A stretch of 64,000 nt of DNA, from positions 13,999,417-14,063,416 of the forward strand of contig NC_134959.1 in NCBI RefSeq assembly GCF_965638725.1, in the 5' to 3' direction. Under the pieces are notes generated by a model. It was not told where the DNA came from. It saw nothing but the letters and a program-made list of their open reading frames with translations, and made no database searches. Shown piece after piece: positions 1-13,100 of the stretch. The number at the start of each line of letters is the position of its first letter. Positions within the stretch are counted from its first letter, which is position 1. This DNA comes from Aptenodytes patagonicus (Eukaryota > Chordata > Aves > Sphenisciformes > Spheniscidae). The position numbers and the translations under genes were made by a program.

Positions 1-3000
1 TAAACATGACAAACTTAGTTATTCATGCAAACCATCCGCCTGTTATCTCTGATTATGCAGGATCCAAATGGTGAAGCTGAGTGAATGAGTGCATTCATCA
101 AAGTAAACTGTCAGAGGCAGGAACACCGGTTTTAACCTACCCCTACCTATTTGCTTTTGTACTTACGTTTCATCATCTTCAACAGGCGGTGCAGTTGCTT
201 GGTACCAAAAGCACCTATTTCACTACTATCTCCCTATTTTAAGGGGATTAATTGGCCTCCAGAGAATGGAGAAGAAACCCCGCATGTAACGCTCTCATGC
301 TTTAAAACATCTCTTCATCAGAATATTTTAAGCTCGCAGGCCAGAATATATGGTATTTCAGGAAGAGAAGCTGGAAGCACAGTGCACGTGTATTCCTTCA
401 CGCACCCACCGCGGAAGGAGGTGAAGTGTTTTGTTAAGCCTCGGCATGCATGCATATGTACGTAGGTGTGGGAGAAATAAGCAGAAATAAACTTCACACA
501 CCGAAAAGTGACAGATTTATTTTCACCCATCCACCAACCTGCCCCACAGCAACAGTGAAAACCTGGGATACCTTAACTTGAGAAAACAAGAAAGATTGAA
601 TCATACTGTCTGAAATTTGTGGCAAGTGCCACAGTTTGCTTGTCTGTTTTAATCCGGAGAAGCTGCCTCAGACATCAGTTCTTATATTCAGGAACAGCTT
701 CCAAGGAAGCTTCCTTTTACCTAGCCCTGGGAGGAGGCTCCCGTGCTTGGGGCCAGGTCCCCTCCCGAGACGGCGGTGGCCACCGCGCCAGGGCTGCCTG
801 CAGCACGGCCCCAGCCACAGGCAGCAGAAAGAGAACTGTTCGCCCTGCAGCCACCGCGGGATTCAAGGAGAACCACCCCCCTGTCCCTCCAGGCATGGCC
901 TTGCATCTCCTCTCCTTCAAATGGGGTGTTACAGCAAAACACTCACCTCTTTCTTACCCATGTTAACCTGTCTGTAAACAGCTTGCTGGCTGCTTTCACA
1001 GGAGACTCGGGTGAAGATAAAATCATTCTGAGCACACTTAAAGTGGCTGACAGGGTAAAGATAGCATTTAGGCAGTGCATTATGATGCTGCCTACCACAA
1101 CGACGTGCCCTGTCATCTCTGCCTGAACTTAACAGCTTGCAACAGAAACCAGACTCCAGCACATGCTCGTGTTGAGAGGCCCACACTACCCCAGGTGTGC
1201 ACATGTAACTCTCAGTAATGTTTTTTTAATACCTTTTTATTTATCTCAGAGTGCACATACACCCTGGGAAGGGCCAATTACTGTTTAATGTGGCACATTT
1301 GGATCATCTGTGCAAAATTTGCAAGGTAATTAATTGGTTACAAGTCATCTTTTCTTCTTCCCCCAAAAACATTGACATTGTGTTGAACAGTACCTCCTGC
1401 CCCTCGCCTCCGTCCTGCACCGCCATTCACCACTGATCCCACTCATGCTGGTGCAAGACAAGGACCAGAATTTTAAGCTTTTGGTGGCACTGAGAGCAGC
1501 CACCAGCCCTGTGGTGCTGTGCCATGCCAGCAGGGGGGTCAAACTAGCCAGGGATTTTCAGGGTGGGCTGGAGGGCAAGGAGGACTTCTTGCAACTTGCA
1601 ATCCCTTCTGTGGTACAATATGATGCTTTAGCACCAGGAAAAAGCCACAGCACTCTCTCCACCGTGATTTACACTCTGGTTGAGTCAGTGTGACAGCAGG
1701 ACTACTTAACGCTACCCTCCGCCCCCACTGTTACAGAGTTATGACTTTAAACACCGAATATGAATCAAGAATTTCCTTTCCATTCAAATCCTCCTTCTGC
1801 CCTTCTTATCTGACTCATTTCCAAGCTGCCCGCTGACCTTCATGCTAATTGATCATTACTAATAGATAAGGGTAATGTAGCTTTTGAACTGTATTTACTG
1901 CGTGCTCTATACTTCTTGATTGGCACAGACTGCATTTTTTTTGCCTGGACTAAGATCATCTGAAATTAAATGAGAAGCCAGTGGACAATACTTTGAGAAT
2001 ACCACTGCATGCTGGAGTGAGCTGCCATGCTGCTGGAAAAGCCCAATTCCATCAGAGGTGGGGATTTGCAGTAGGGTGGGTGAGGCAGGCTCTTCTCTAA
2101 CACCCCCACGTAGCATGCTTGGTGTCACCAAGCCCTCTTACTCACACCACCACTGCCACCGCCGCATCTCCCAGGAAGGGGCCTGGATTCACTGCTTGGA
2201 GTGGAAGCGCTTACTGGTTGCATTTCCCCGACGGCTGGGGTGCTTTGCAGGTGTTAGCTCAGGAAGCCATGCAGCACCCCGCGCATCCGGCAAGCTGAGC
2301 AATGTCTGCCTTTGGATACAGTGAACTGCAAGGAGTTTAAGTGACTTGTCAGGAGTTATTGGGAGAGCCCGAGGCGCAGCTCAGAACACAGTGGCTGCCC
2401 ATAGCCTCCTCTGCAGCTATCAGATAATGCCAACCCTCTGCGATGCACTAATACTGAAGAGCACATTTCATACACAAATGGATTATTTGGAATCTTATAG
2501 ATAACGCCATTCATCTTCTGGGGCCCTTGGGAGTCTGAGTAGTTAATACACATCACAGCAGAAAGATATGTAAAGCATGCAATACAAAGACACAGTGAGA
2601 AGCACGTGTAGAAGTGTTGAAAGGGAGAGCAGAACCAGAGCAGAAAAGCAAATCTGCACGAGATACACCGTTCAGCAGATGTGCATGCAAATTGACCAAA
2701 TAAACCAGATCTTCAAGTACTTTCAGGTGAAGTCTTCAAAAGTATCAACATGAGCTAAAAACTTCAAACTCCAATTGTTCAGCCACCAATTTTCTTAGAA
2801 ACGCTGTCAACGATACAACGATGATCAGCCCTTATTATCAAATTTGCACATGCATGGGAGCAGTCACAGGTGGAAGTAGGTGCTGGCGACTCAGGACACC
2901 CAGCCCGCCTAGCCCAGGTGTTTGTACATCTGCCCCTTTATCCAACCACAGTGACAAAAATAAGAGCAGAAATCCTGATGCCCCATTTTCACTAGCGCTT

Positions 3001-4049
3001 ATACCCTGGTGGTGAGCACTCTAAGAACCCATTTCAGGCAGAATAGAAAATTAATGAGGGAATAAAAGAGGTTGAGTCACACATCTTACATCTCAAATAT
3101 GCCTTGCACACATCGGCCATGATGAATTGTTGTACGAAGTCTGGGTAAGGCTCCTCGCTGGTCAGAATTCAGATAAAGCATGTGTGGGCTTCTCACATGT
3201 TAAATAGAGTTCATTAAGGGAAAGATACTGTTTATCCTTTTAATTCTGACCACATCATTCACTCATCATCTTATTTAGACCCTATTTTTCCCCAGACTGG
3301 CAGGTGATATGATTGCATTGGCCTCCATACAATCACAGCTCGCACCCTGCTCAACAATCCAGCAGCAGTGACCAGAGCTTTTGTGTCGGTGCAGCTGGAA
3401 GAGCCGAGTGCCTGTGCACGGAGATCCCACCCCATCAAAACCACGTGGCCGGCACAAAAACAAAACCAGGCATCTTTCAGTCCATGAATATACATCTCAT
3501 TCAAAGCAAAAAGGAGGTGCTCCAGCAGCAATGCCAAACATGCAGATTAATGACAATGCTTTGCCTGTGAAAATGGCCTTGCTGAGTCCAAACACGTTCT
3601 CCTGAGATGCCAGATTTTGTAAGTTAGCGAAAATGTTGAGCTGTCTGTTTGCTTTAAACAATTATGTCAGCTTTGCAAGTAAAATAAGTTCCCTCGCCTG
3701 ACCTCCCCATGCTGCTAGGTAGGGCAGCATTTGGCCATCTCTTGCTTTAACACAGACATCAGGGGACAGCTGGAGAGCTTCCTTGGGAAAAGCAGGGCAC
3801 AGCCAGTGAGGGGAGAGGTGGGGGGACCAGAGGCACCAACAGGCTCTTGCAGCAATGTGCTTTATCACCTGCTGCATCACAGCAAAGCCCTAATACCCCA
3901 ACTTAGGTGCAAGCTCTGGTCAGGTGTGGGTTTAAGTCTTAAGTGCCAAGTAAAAACCAACCTGTTTTGGGAAGGCAGCCTTTTAAATAGAAGATGCCTG
4001 GTGCCACACTTTATTAAAAATATAGCCCTAAAGCAGACAAGACGAAGGA

Positions 4050-4215
4050 GGCTATTATTGCTGCTCCCACCTCTCTCCCCAGAAGGGGAGTTGCTGCAGA
4101 AAGAGAGATTAAATGATTTATCCCAGATCACAGTAGAAGTTTGTGGCAGAACTGGGAATTGCAGAGGCTCCCCTGGGTACTCGCCCAGTACATTAAGTAC
4201 AAACTCAACCACCTT
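4050..4215 (-). mobile_element. Probable MIR-like SINE remnant, reverse orientation
   Basis: The plus-strand phrases GATTAAATGATTTATCCCAG, ATCACAGTAGAAGTTTGTGG and CAGAACTGGGAATTGCAGAG resemble the complement-oriented MIR core (TTAAGTGACTTGCCCAAGGT, then TCACACAG and GGCAGAGCTGGGATT). It is diverged, and the ends are uncertain. Confidence 0.5.
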
Positions 4216-4912
4216 CTCCACAGCACCAGGTCAGAGGCCGGGTCAGGCAGCCCCCGTACTGGAACAGCCTGTCAGCGCCTGGCACTGGGCTGCTGAGCAG
4301 AAAAACGCTCGCTGTCAATAGCGAGAGCAGAGCAGCAATATTTATATCGGAGCTAATGGAGGCAAACGCCGATCGCTTTCTTATGATTTACACTGAACAC
4401 GCCATAGCCACGCTCAGTTGGAAGAGCCAGTCCCCCCGCCACCTTTCCAAAGGATGCTCGGCCGTGCCGAGGGGAGCTACACCAGCACCCTGTACCGATG
4501 GGACTGAGGTAGAGCCAGCCTGCCAGGATATTTTCTCATGCGAGCAAGCGCTCACTTGAATTTTTCCCCCATTCAGTAAAATGCATCACACAAATGTAGT
4601 TTACCCTACGGCTGATACTTGATGTGAGACCACATGAGGCTCCCAGCCTGGAAGATGCACGGGAGCACTGCTCGGACAAACCCGGCGTAGATGGCAACAG
4701 CCTTGAGTGAACTGCAGTGGAAATAAAACTAGAGGGCAACCTAGTGCCAGTGCTAGCACATACACATATCCCACATATTTCCTTGCCGTTATCTCCAGAG
4801 CCCATCTAGGCAGCATTCTGGCATGTGGAAGATCAGGTTTGGAAAAGCCAGAAACGTGCTGGGGGTTATGCTGAAACGGTTGATTACAGCACAAGCCGAT
4901 TTTGAACAAAGA

Positions 4913-4948
4913 GGGGGGGGGAAAGAATAAAAAAAAAGGGGGGGGGGG
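4913..4948 (+). repeat. Two G runs separated by an A-rich spacer
   Basis: A run of about 9 G, then an A-rich spacer, then a run of about 11 G. It is a purine-only tract of about 36 bases in intergenic DNA. Confidence 0.85.
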
Positions 4949-7155
4949 TTCTTCAGTTTTGCCGCTGCGTTGGAGGGACTGCAAGACGGCACATCTGGGA
5001 ATCCCCAGGCCGCGCAGCTCCTGGACACACCGGTATCTCACATCACAAACGCTCAGCCTGCTCTGCAGGTCTCTGTTCACACAGAGCTGTCTGTCCTGTA
5101 GCAGGAACCTCCTGCACCTTTCAACTACTAACCCATAAAAGCAGCTTCTCAGGATGCAACTGCATATAAAGCCAATAGCCATCTTGGCTCAAACACAATG
5201 AAAAAATGTGTGCATGAAAATACACAGTGGTTATAGAAGGTATTTCCCACATTATAAACGCATGAAGAGAGAACATAACTGTGCAGCAAATCCAAAAGCT
5301 ATGACACTTTTGTCTCTCATGTTTCCACTTCCAAGCTAGCAGCAGGTGGGAGGACAGCACAGCTTGCTCTTTCCGATATTCAGATACAGTTTAGCATCAA
5401 AAAAATCTTTCAGAGTGATCACAGTCCAGAAGAATATATCTAATTCCCTCTAAAATAATTTGGAGCTTCACTGGGTAGAAAATTTCTATTTCTGCTCCAA
5501 TGCCAGAGAATTCAATTTTTAATTATAGAAATTTCTGTTATGCACAATTATAATATTCTTTCATATTCTCTCTCACTCTTAGTTCAAATATACTATTAGC
5601 TTTTTAAACTACTGCTATGCATCGAGCAGACACAGGTCACCCCTGCTGCAGAGGAATGCTGACGCTCATGCCACAACTCAGACTGAATAACAGAGGATGA
5701 AGCATCTTTTTTGTATGTTCCAGGACAAATTATCCTAACAATCGATGACTGTTTGGATGCAACCTTCAGTCAGATGAAATTAGAACAGAAAAATGTTAAA
5801 TACCTTCTCCAGAGCACGGATATATGGACTGATAATGCCTTGAGGAGACACCGCAAGCTAAGGACCAAATTCAGTGAGCAGGCTGAGAAAAGCCACATGA
5901 GAATCCACAGCAGAAGTCGGTGAAAAACAATAACCCTCTGCTACTGTCTGTGTTTGCAAGATCAGGAAATAAAGGGATAAATTCTCATGTCCCAAACTAA
6001 TAAACACAAAATTATCTTTACACAATAATTAATCATCCTGTGGAATTAATCAGCTGAACCAAAAAATCAACCTGTTTCTGGGGAGATAGCTATTCGAGGG
6101 CAACAGTTGAAGATTCGCAGCTCAACTCTGTCATGGTCGGATGAAATGAGAAGACTCCAAACACACAGGAGTTGGTCCAGACCTACATCCTGAGAATTAG
6201 TGTTTGTAAAGATACAAAGATGATAAATCAGTTGCTTTAATCCGCAGTTGCATTAAACAGATTGTCTCTGTAAGTTTAGCACCTGCTTTTTCAGTTCCGA
6301 CTGGAAGTTAGTACCTTTGCCGATCAGAATCGATAACTTTAACTGGTAGTTTAGAGTTAGGTGCAAAGTGCATTGACACTAATGAAAATTAGTTGCTTAA
6401 TTCACTGGCCACGCAGGGGAGCGTGCCAGGGAAGGTGGTGGGAAAGCAAAGGAAGGCTGCTGCTCTCTGCGTCCCGTTCCTTGGGGCATGGAGGATGAGG
6501 GCTGATGCAGACAGGCAGCAGCAGGAGGGCGTGCAGGCAGCTGGCTGTGCGTGCCCAGAAGCACAGGCAACGGCTGCATCACTGCGTGAGCGGACACAAG
6601 AGCACAGAGAAGTTACTCACGTGCAAGCGCAGGGGAGAGCCATGTCCCTGCCTGCTGCCCGGGAAGGTCAGAGCACATGGCACAGCCAGGCTGCTCTGTA
6701 AGCATCGGGGCTTTAAATGCACCAAGCAGGTCTCTTGCTCCTCGAGGAGGAAACTTTTCCTCGATACCGATCAAACACAAACCACAGCTCCGTGCGCAGG
6801 AGAGGAAGCAGGGCTGCATCTGCCTGCACTGGGGGAATCTGGCAGTGAGCTCCCTGCTGCTGCCGGGACACCCACCCCATCATGCTAGAGACCACCTTGG
6901 CGTCTGCTCTAACAGCGGCCTCTGCTCACTGAATTGAAGAGGCTGTATGCATCAAAATCCCTAGTATCTTCCAATTAATCTCTTTTGATATGGATCAAAA
7001 TAAAAACCACAGTCACCATGCAGGCACATTTGAAGCCCTCGCTAGCCAGCAACTAAAGGGTCCAGGCTGGCCCCGTTTCCTTTGAAGCACGCCTGCTGGC
7101 TGTAGGTTTCTGTAGTGCTCACTCGCAATTACAGCGCTCTTCAACTTCTCTCTCT

Positions 7156-7197
7156 CGTTTTTTTAATTTAAAGAGATTGAGAGGAATTAAAAAAACG
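7156..7197. repeat. Perfect inverted repeat, 13-bp arms, 16-nt loop
   Basis: The arms are CGTTTTTTTAATT (7156-7168) and AATTAAAAAAACG (7185-7197), exact reverse complements. The locus is intergenic. AT-rich arms make chance occurrence more likely than the length suggests. Confidence 0.85.
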
Positions 7198-10100
7198 CTC
7201 ATCAATGAGATTTATCAAATAAAACTGTAGAGGTAGGGACAGCTGCAGCTACACATGTCAAACTCAGCTGCAGATATGAAAGGAAAGGCTGTAATTCATA
7301 GTTAGGGTGCTCAGCTTTTTGAGGCTTTAGCAGCAAAGATAATCCCATTGCTATATTCCTAAACCTACAAAGATGCCTGACTCTGAGCTAGGCGAGGGCA
7401 CCCCAGGATCAGTCCCTGCGTACGCTGGTCGGGACTCTGCACCCTGTGAAAGGGCATATCTGCGCTGCACTTGCCGCCTGGGCACACTCCTTCGCATACT
7501 CCTGCGATGTCCCTGTTCTTGGTGCTCATGAAGGACTCGAGAGTCATTTGGTTTCTTTCCTTCTCCTTGTACAACACTTGTGGCTAAGCAGCATGGATAC
7601 ATCATTTACCTAAGACAGCATGCACAGGTTATTCTGGTCATAAGAGTTCCAAAGAAAGAAGATAATAATGGCAAAACTTCTCATTGATTTACACGGGTCA
7701 GTATTTTATCAGCCTTATCAAGTTTTGCCTCACCGAGGTCTACTGTTGTTGAACACTATTGGCTGAGTGACAATGCAGCCAAAAAAATTCAAAAGCCAGT
7801 AACATTTCCAGATGCTCGCACAAGGATGTTCAGGCGTGGATGAGAGGGGCCTTGAGAGGGCAGGAGCTGAAAATGATGATGAGGAATAGATGTCATGGGA
7901 ACAGATAAAGTCAGAGGTGGAGCAGTCTTCCCTCTTCTGCCTATAATTACTGTTATTACGATGTAACCCCAAGTGCCGCAGTTCTGGGATACAAGCGATG
8001 CCCGTAATTCTCCTGCAGGCCCTGCTGGCTGCTACTTTTTGCAAAGTCCCTGATCACAACCCTCCTTCTGCTATGGCAAGGTGTCAGGGGAACACTCAGA
8101 AACCACAGATATCCTCTCCTCTCCCTCTGCTTTGCCACACTGCTGCCCAAATGGCCAACTCCGTGCAAAGAACATCCCAGCGATCACTGACACTTGCAAA
8201 TAACAATCCTCTTCCTGTTTAAAAACCCAGGAAATTCAGGGACAAAGATATGTGTTTGTGCATAATGAGAGACACTCAGGGATGCAAAAGTGTGGAGATG
8301 CTTCATGATTTTCCTCATAATTATTTTAACAAAAAAGTTGTAAAAACTAAGAAGAGAAGGGATAAGGGGCTTTCCCACCCCACCTGACTGCATGCACAAG
8401 CCTCGCACATGGGCTCTGCCCTGGCCTCCCCTGCATCCGAGCTTCCATGGAGATGCTCTCCAACACAGCCTGCCTTTAGACAGATGTTGTAGCGCTGAGC
8501 AGCATCTTGTGTGGAAAGCTAAGAGCGTGAAATTCATTTTCCCTTCAGAGCACCCCAGCGGCTTTGCCCTGCAGTGCGGCTGTGCTGCAGGGTGGCTCCC
8601 TCACACCCAAACCACCACCCCGCTCTACCAGGCCAGCAATGCTCGCCCAGCAAGGCTACAGCTTCCGCGGGGCCCAGGGCACGTGCCGTGTCGGAGCACA
8701 TCTGCCTACACCCCATCAGACGTCCTCGCTCCTGTACTTCTGTGCAGTTGAATAGAAAGCCGCTAATGCTGAAAAATACCAGTTGGCTGTGCCGAAAAAG
8801 AAGCCTGTTGGTTTTTCCACCACCTAGCAGAAAGCGGCAGTGATGGTACAAGCCATCTTTGACCGCTACTGGCCAAATCCCTCCTACCAGGGGCACAGGA
8901 TCCCGTACCGACTCACCTGCATTCCCGGCAAAGCTGCTCTCTGCAAATGCAGATGCTTCAGCATCGACCGACTTCTTTAGCAGAGGTTTCCAGACTGCAT
9001 CTCACATGCTAAAGGTTTTCAGTCATCTCTCGCTTATGAAATTGAGCTGGTTTCTTAGGCTACTGCCAGACCCTCGTGTCCTCCAACAGACTCCATCTGC
9101 TGGTTTTTTAGACAAGCAACTCCTGCAAGGACAAAATGTATCGAGTTAAATAATATAATACTTCATCTTTTGTTTCTCTCAGCAAAACTGTGCAATTTTG
9201 GAGATATTTTGTAAATTCAGATTTATGATGATTATTTTTCATACTATGGCTACCACAGTGACCACAGAGAATTTATTGAGGTAATAATGTATTTAAATAG
9301 CCAATTTTCAAAAAATGGAACCATTGCGATGGATTAACATTCAAACCATTAATATTCAAACACATTAAGTCACTTAAAGGATTTTTGTGTGTGTACGCAC
9401 ATTTTGAGGTATATTCTCCTCATAATACGTGAAGAGAAGATATGCTTTACTGTTGACATTTAGCACATTTTCTTTATTGCTTTTCATTTCATTATGAGTA
9501 AAAGTGTTATTTGTCCACCCAGCCTTCCCTAGGACGAATGCCATTATTTCTGTTTGCAGAGGCAACCAAAAATTAAAGGAAATATTTTAGATGTCAACAT
9601 TAAATGTCAAAACCTGATTTTAAGTAATTACTAATACCCTGGCACATATGCATTTTATTCAGAAAATCCCTGTTAAAAATGTTCATCTGGGGATATTCAA
9701 ATTTATTATGTAGAACAACACAGAGTTAATGCGCTAGCTTCTATTTAATGCTTTGGTTCATAGCAACAAAGATACCAATGGGAAATCATTAAACAAATAT
9801 GCGATTTTTGCAGCATAATAGGTCTATGTTTGGTATCATTTGAAAAAAACTCACCGAGCTCAAACCGACAGAAAAAATGCAATGATCAGGCAAAGTACAG
9901 CAACATTATAAATGTTAACAGATTTCAGAAAGTGATTTTATGTTAATCCAAATGTTAATGCTGTCCGAGGCTGCTGAAGGGAGCACGGGGCTGTGGGAAG
10001 AGATAGACATTGCCGGCAGGAAAAAGCGCAGGGAACACAAAGGGCCGCCTCTTGGTGTGGGTGGGGGAGTTTTATTAATTATATTTCCTTTAGAGCCCTA

Positions 10101-13100
10101 ACAACAACATGTCAGTAATCTACACATTCTGTACTTAATTGACGTTAATGATTTGGCCGGTTCCTGGTCGTCGCCCGCGAGCCTCCCCACGCCGTGAGAA
10201 TCCCGGCCATCTTGCGTTCCTCCAGCCCTGCAGCGCAGCCCCAATTAAGTCAATAAGCGGGAGCAGCTCAGCAGCCCCCGCGCTATCTTCACAGCCCCTT
10301 TCCCAGCCAGGTCCCACCCAGACATCTTCCAGCCCACTCTCTGCATCCCTGAAGGAGTACACGACCCCCAGCGCAGCCCCGCACAAAGGGATGCATTCAT
10401 GCTCCCCCCACGCCCCAGAAAGAGGAACACCCAGCACACATGGCTCCCCCGGCCACAGTGGGCAGAGACGGAGGTGGAAGAGGTCCGTCCGATTCCCCTC
10501 TGACACCAACAGCTGGGGGAGAGTCAGGGATTTCTCTCATGCTCATGAGCAACAGCTGCCAGAACACACACAGCCATCCCAAACCCAGCGTCCGATGCGC
10601 CTGCAGCTGCCCTCGAGGTGATGACCTATCTGTAAGCAAGCAGCAAAGTCAGATGCACAATTATAAGTGGTGAATTGATGCCTCTCAAAACTATTCCCCG
10701 CCTGGGTTGCTCTGGTATCTCTACCCTTGGTGCCAGCCAGCAGTGTGTCCCGGACTCCCGTGATTTACCTTCTCGAGTTGAACCTTTCCGTTTCGTCAGT
10801 CCCAGGAAACGGCGTTTCTGTTCAGGCAGGCTGCTGAGGAGCAAAGTCCACTTGGCAGCAGGAGGACCCAAACCCGCTGCAGCTGCCAGCACACCCCAGC
10901 CCTGTTGCTACCGGCAAACAGCCCTCGGAAACCACAGGAGAAACTACCGTAGTTCGAGTTCAAGAGCACATGCAAGTTACAGCAATGACAAACCCAGGTT
11001 TTTCTGGGCAGACATGCAATGGCTTCTTGGTACCTTCAACCAATGCATTTCTTGCATCATCCCAGTGCGATGGTACATACAGAAGTCAAGCAAATTTCTT
11101 CGTGAGCACCAGACTAACAGACCTGCTCTTGTGCATGGCATTTCTTCCCTCCTTGGAGCTATTCTTACCGTCTACTCAGTCCCCTTCAATGCCAGGTGTA
11201 CATCACGGCTGCCAGTGCTACACCCCTGATTCCTCGTTCTCCTCTTCCCTCTTGTTTCCCACCTTTTGTCCTGCCAGCACGGAGCCCCCACTGACTCTTG
11301 TCCAGGGGTCTGGCCAAGCACAGAGCATGGTTGCTGAGCCTGTGCCTCTCCTTCACATGAAGGATCAGCAGCCTGTCTGACTCCTTTTTCTTCTCACCTA
11401 TATTAACAGAAGTCAGATCTTTTTGAAGTTGTCCGATGGAGGAAGCCAACAGACAGGGAAAGGGGGGAGGGGAACCACTCCACAAAAAAACCCCCCATGA
11501 GTCCAGTTTTGATAGGAAATCAGGCTAAAAAATAAAAAATTAGCACACTGTCACTGCAAGACAATACCATCCTCTATTAGCAGGTTTCCGGACCAGCCAT
11601 CCAGCCGGAGCACCTCTCCCACTCCCAGCAGAACAAGGTGGCCCAGGCAGCAAAACATTCAACAAATTGTTCTGTTGCCACTTCTCAGGGGAAAACATTT
11701 GCTTAAAAACAGTCAGATGAATTTGGAGTGATCTATAGGGCACTTTGTTATGTTAATGACTGTTACCAACTGTCTCTTCTTTATATTAAAGTGTTGACTC
11801 ATTGTCGGTTGGGGCGAGACAGGACAGCTTGCTTGTGCCTTGCAGTCCTTTTGCACTCACCCTAACTACTCATGTGAAGACACTTTAATATGAAGAGACA
11901 CTGTCTGTGGCCATTATTAATCTCCAGACTGAAGCCCAGAATACTAATAAAACCATGCAGGATAAAAAAATTAGAACATTTTTCTTTGATCTCACGAGCC
12001 TGTGGCTGACAACCAGACTTCCCAAACCAAGATTTAAAAATGTTTTCACTTGCCCTCTATTGTGCCAAAACAACATCATCATTCTGGCATAGGTAAGAGG
12101 GGATGCCTCCTGCGAGCCCAGAGGCATCAGCTTTACAAACATCAGACAGCAACATTTTGCAGATCTGGCTGAGATGAGAGAGCAACTTGTTAATTCTCAG
12201 ACCGACCTTAAACCAAAGTGTAACAACCAAACCTCACTGTGAGCTGTACAGTCCAAATATTACATTGACATCTGGTAAATACTTCGAAGATGAATGTTGG
12301 GGTGGGAAAAAAAGTTATCTTTTAATTCTTGTGAATAATTCTTAACATACAGAAAAACTGGGCTGAGGCGCTGAACTGCAGAGGCTGGCATCTTGGTAGA
12401 GTACCCCCCTCAAAAAATCCAAGTACCTTACACAGAATTATAAAATAAAGCACCATATTACTCTTTTCTGTCTGATGCTGTTACTCTGGGATTCAATCCA
12501 AGAATGCTCAAACCATTTATCCTAGTTACACGCAGAGCATGCAATAGGTAAGTTCATGTAACTAGAGTCTGAACACAATAACCTGGCAAATCACAGCTGT
12601 CCCTACTTCTTCTTTTGCTTTGCAGGGCCGGGGGAGGAATCTCAAACCCTTTCCTACACAGCTTTACTACATCTTTACTGTCATTGCAGTGAATGCCTAA
12701 TTTCCAGCCAAGCTACTTATTTTTAGTTCTACGTGAGGACTCTTCCATCCATATTTAAGAAAAATAGTGACGATCCTAGATCCAGAGCGTAGCAGGGTGT
12801 GCTGCCTGTTCATGCTAACCAGCGGCAGTCTCACCCTCTCAGCTTTAGTGGATTTTGCATCACTGTGCATGGCCGTTTCTTTCTGAAAGCTCACATCTGT
12901 ACACAAGTTACTTTGGACCCCTGACCCTACTGAAAATAAAACAATCTGCCTCCAATGGAAGAAAATACAACATACCAAGATATGCTTTTAGTACCAGGAA
13001 AATCATGTCTGTGGCATGGCCTTTAGCTGCATGATTTTCCAGAAAACGTTTAGGCTTGTTGCTTTTCTTTGTCAGGAAAATTGTTTAGCTCATGATTAAA

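Noticed and set aside
2320-2370. Possible additional MIR fragment (TTTAAGTGACTTGTCAGGAG)
   Set aside because: The similarity covers only about 20-30 bases, too short to call.
3731-4321. 196-codon open frame on the plus strand
   Set aside because: It runs through a probable MIR-like remnant, has no recognisable domain and shows random composition.
4601-5182. 193-codon open frame on the minus strand
   Set aside because: It reads through the G/A homopolymer tract to give runs of proline and phenylalanine; no domain is recognisable.
5711-5923. 70-codon plus-strand frame with hydrophilic product
   Set aside because: There is no recognisable family, no good start or splice context, and the length is expected by chance in this composition.
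10139-11229. Open frames of 160 and 184 codons in a GC-rich intergenic stretch
   Set aside because: The products are serine/proline-rich or featureless, with no family similarity and no splice support.
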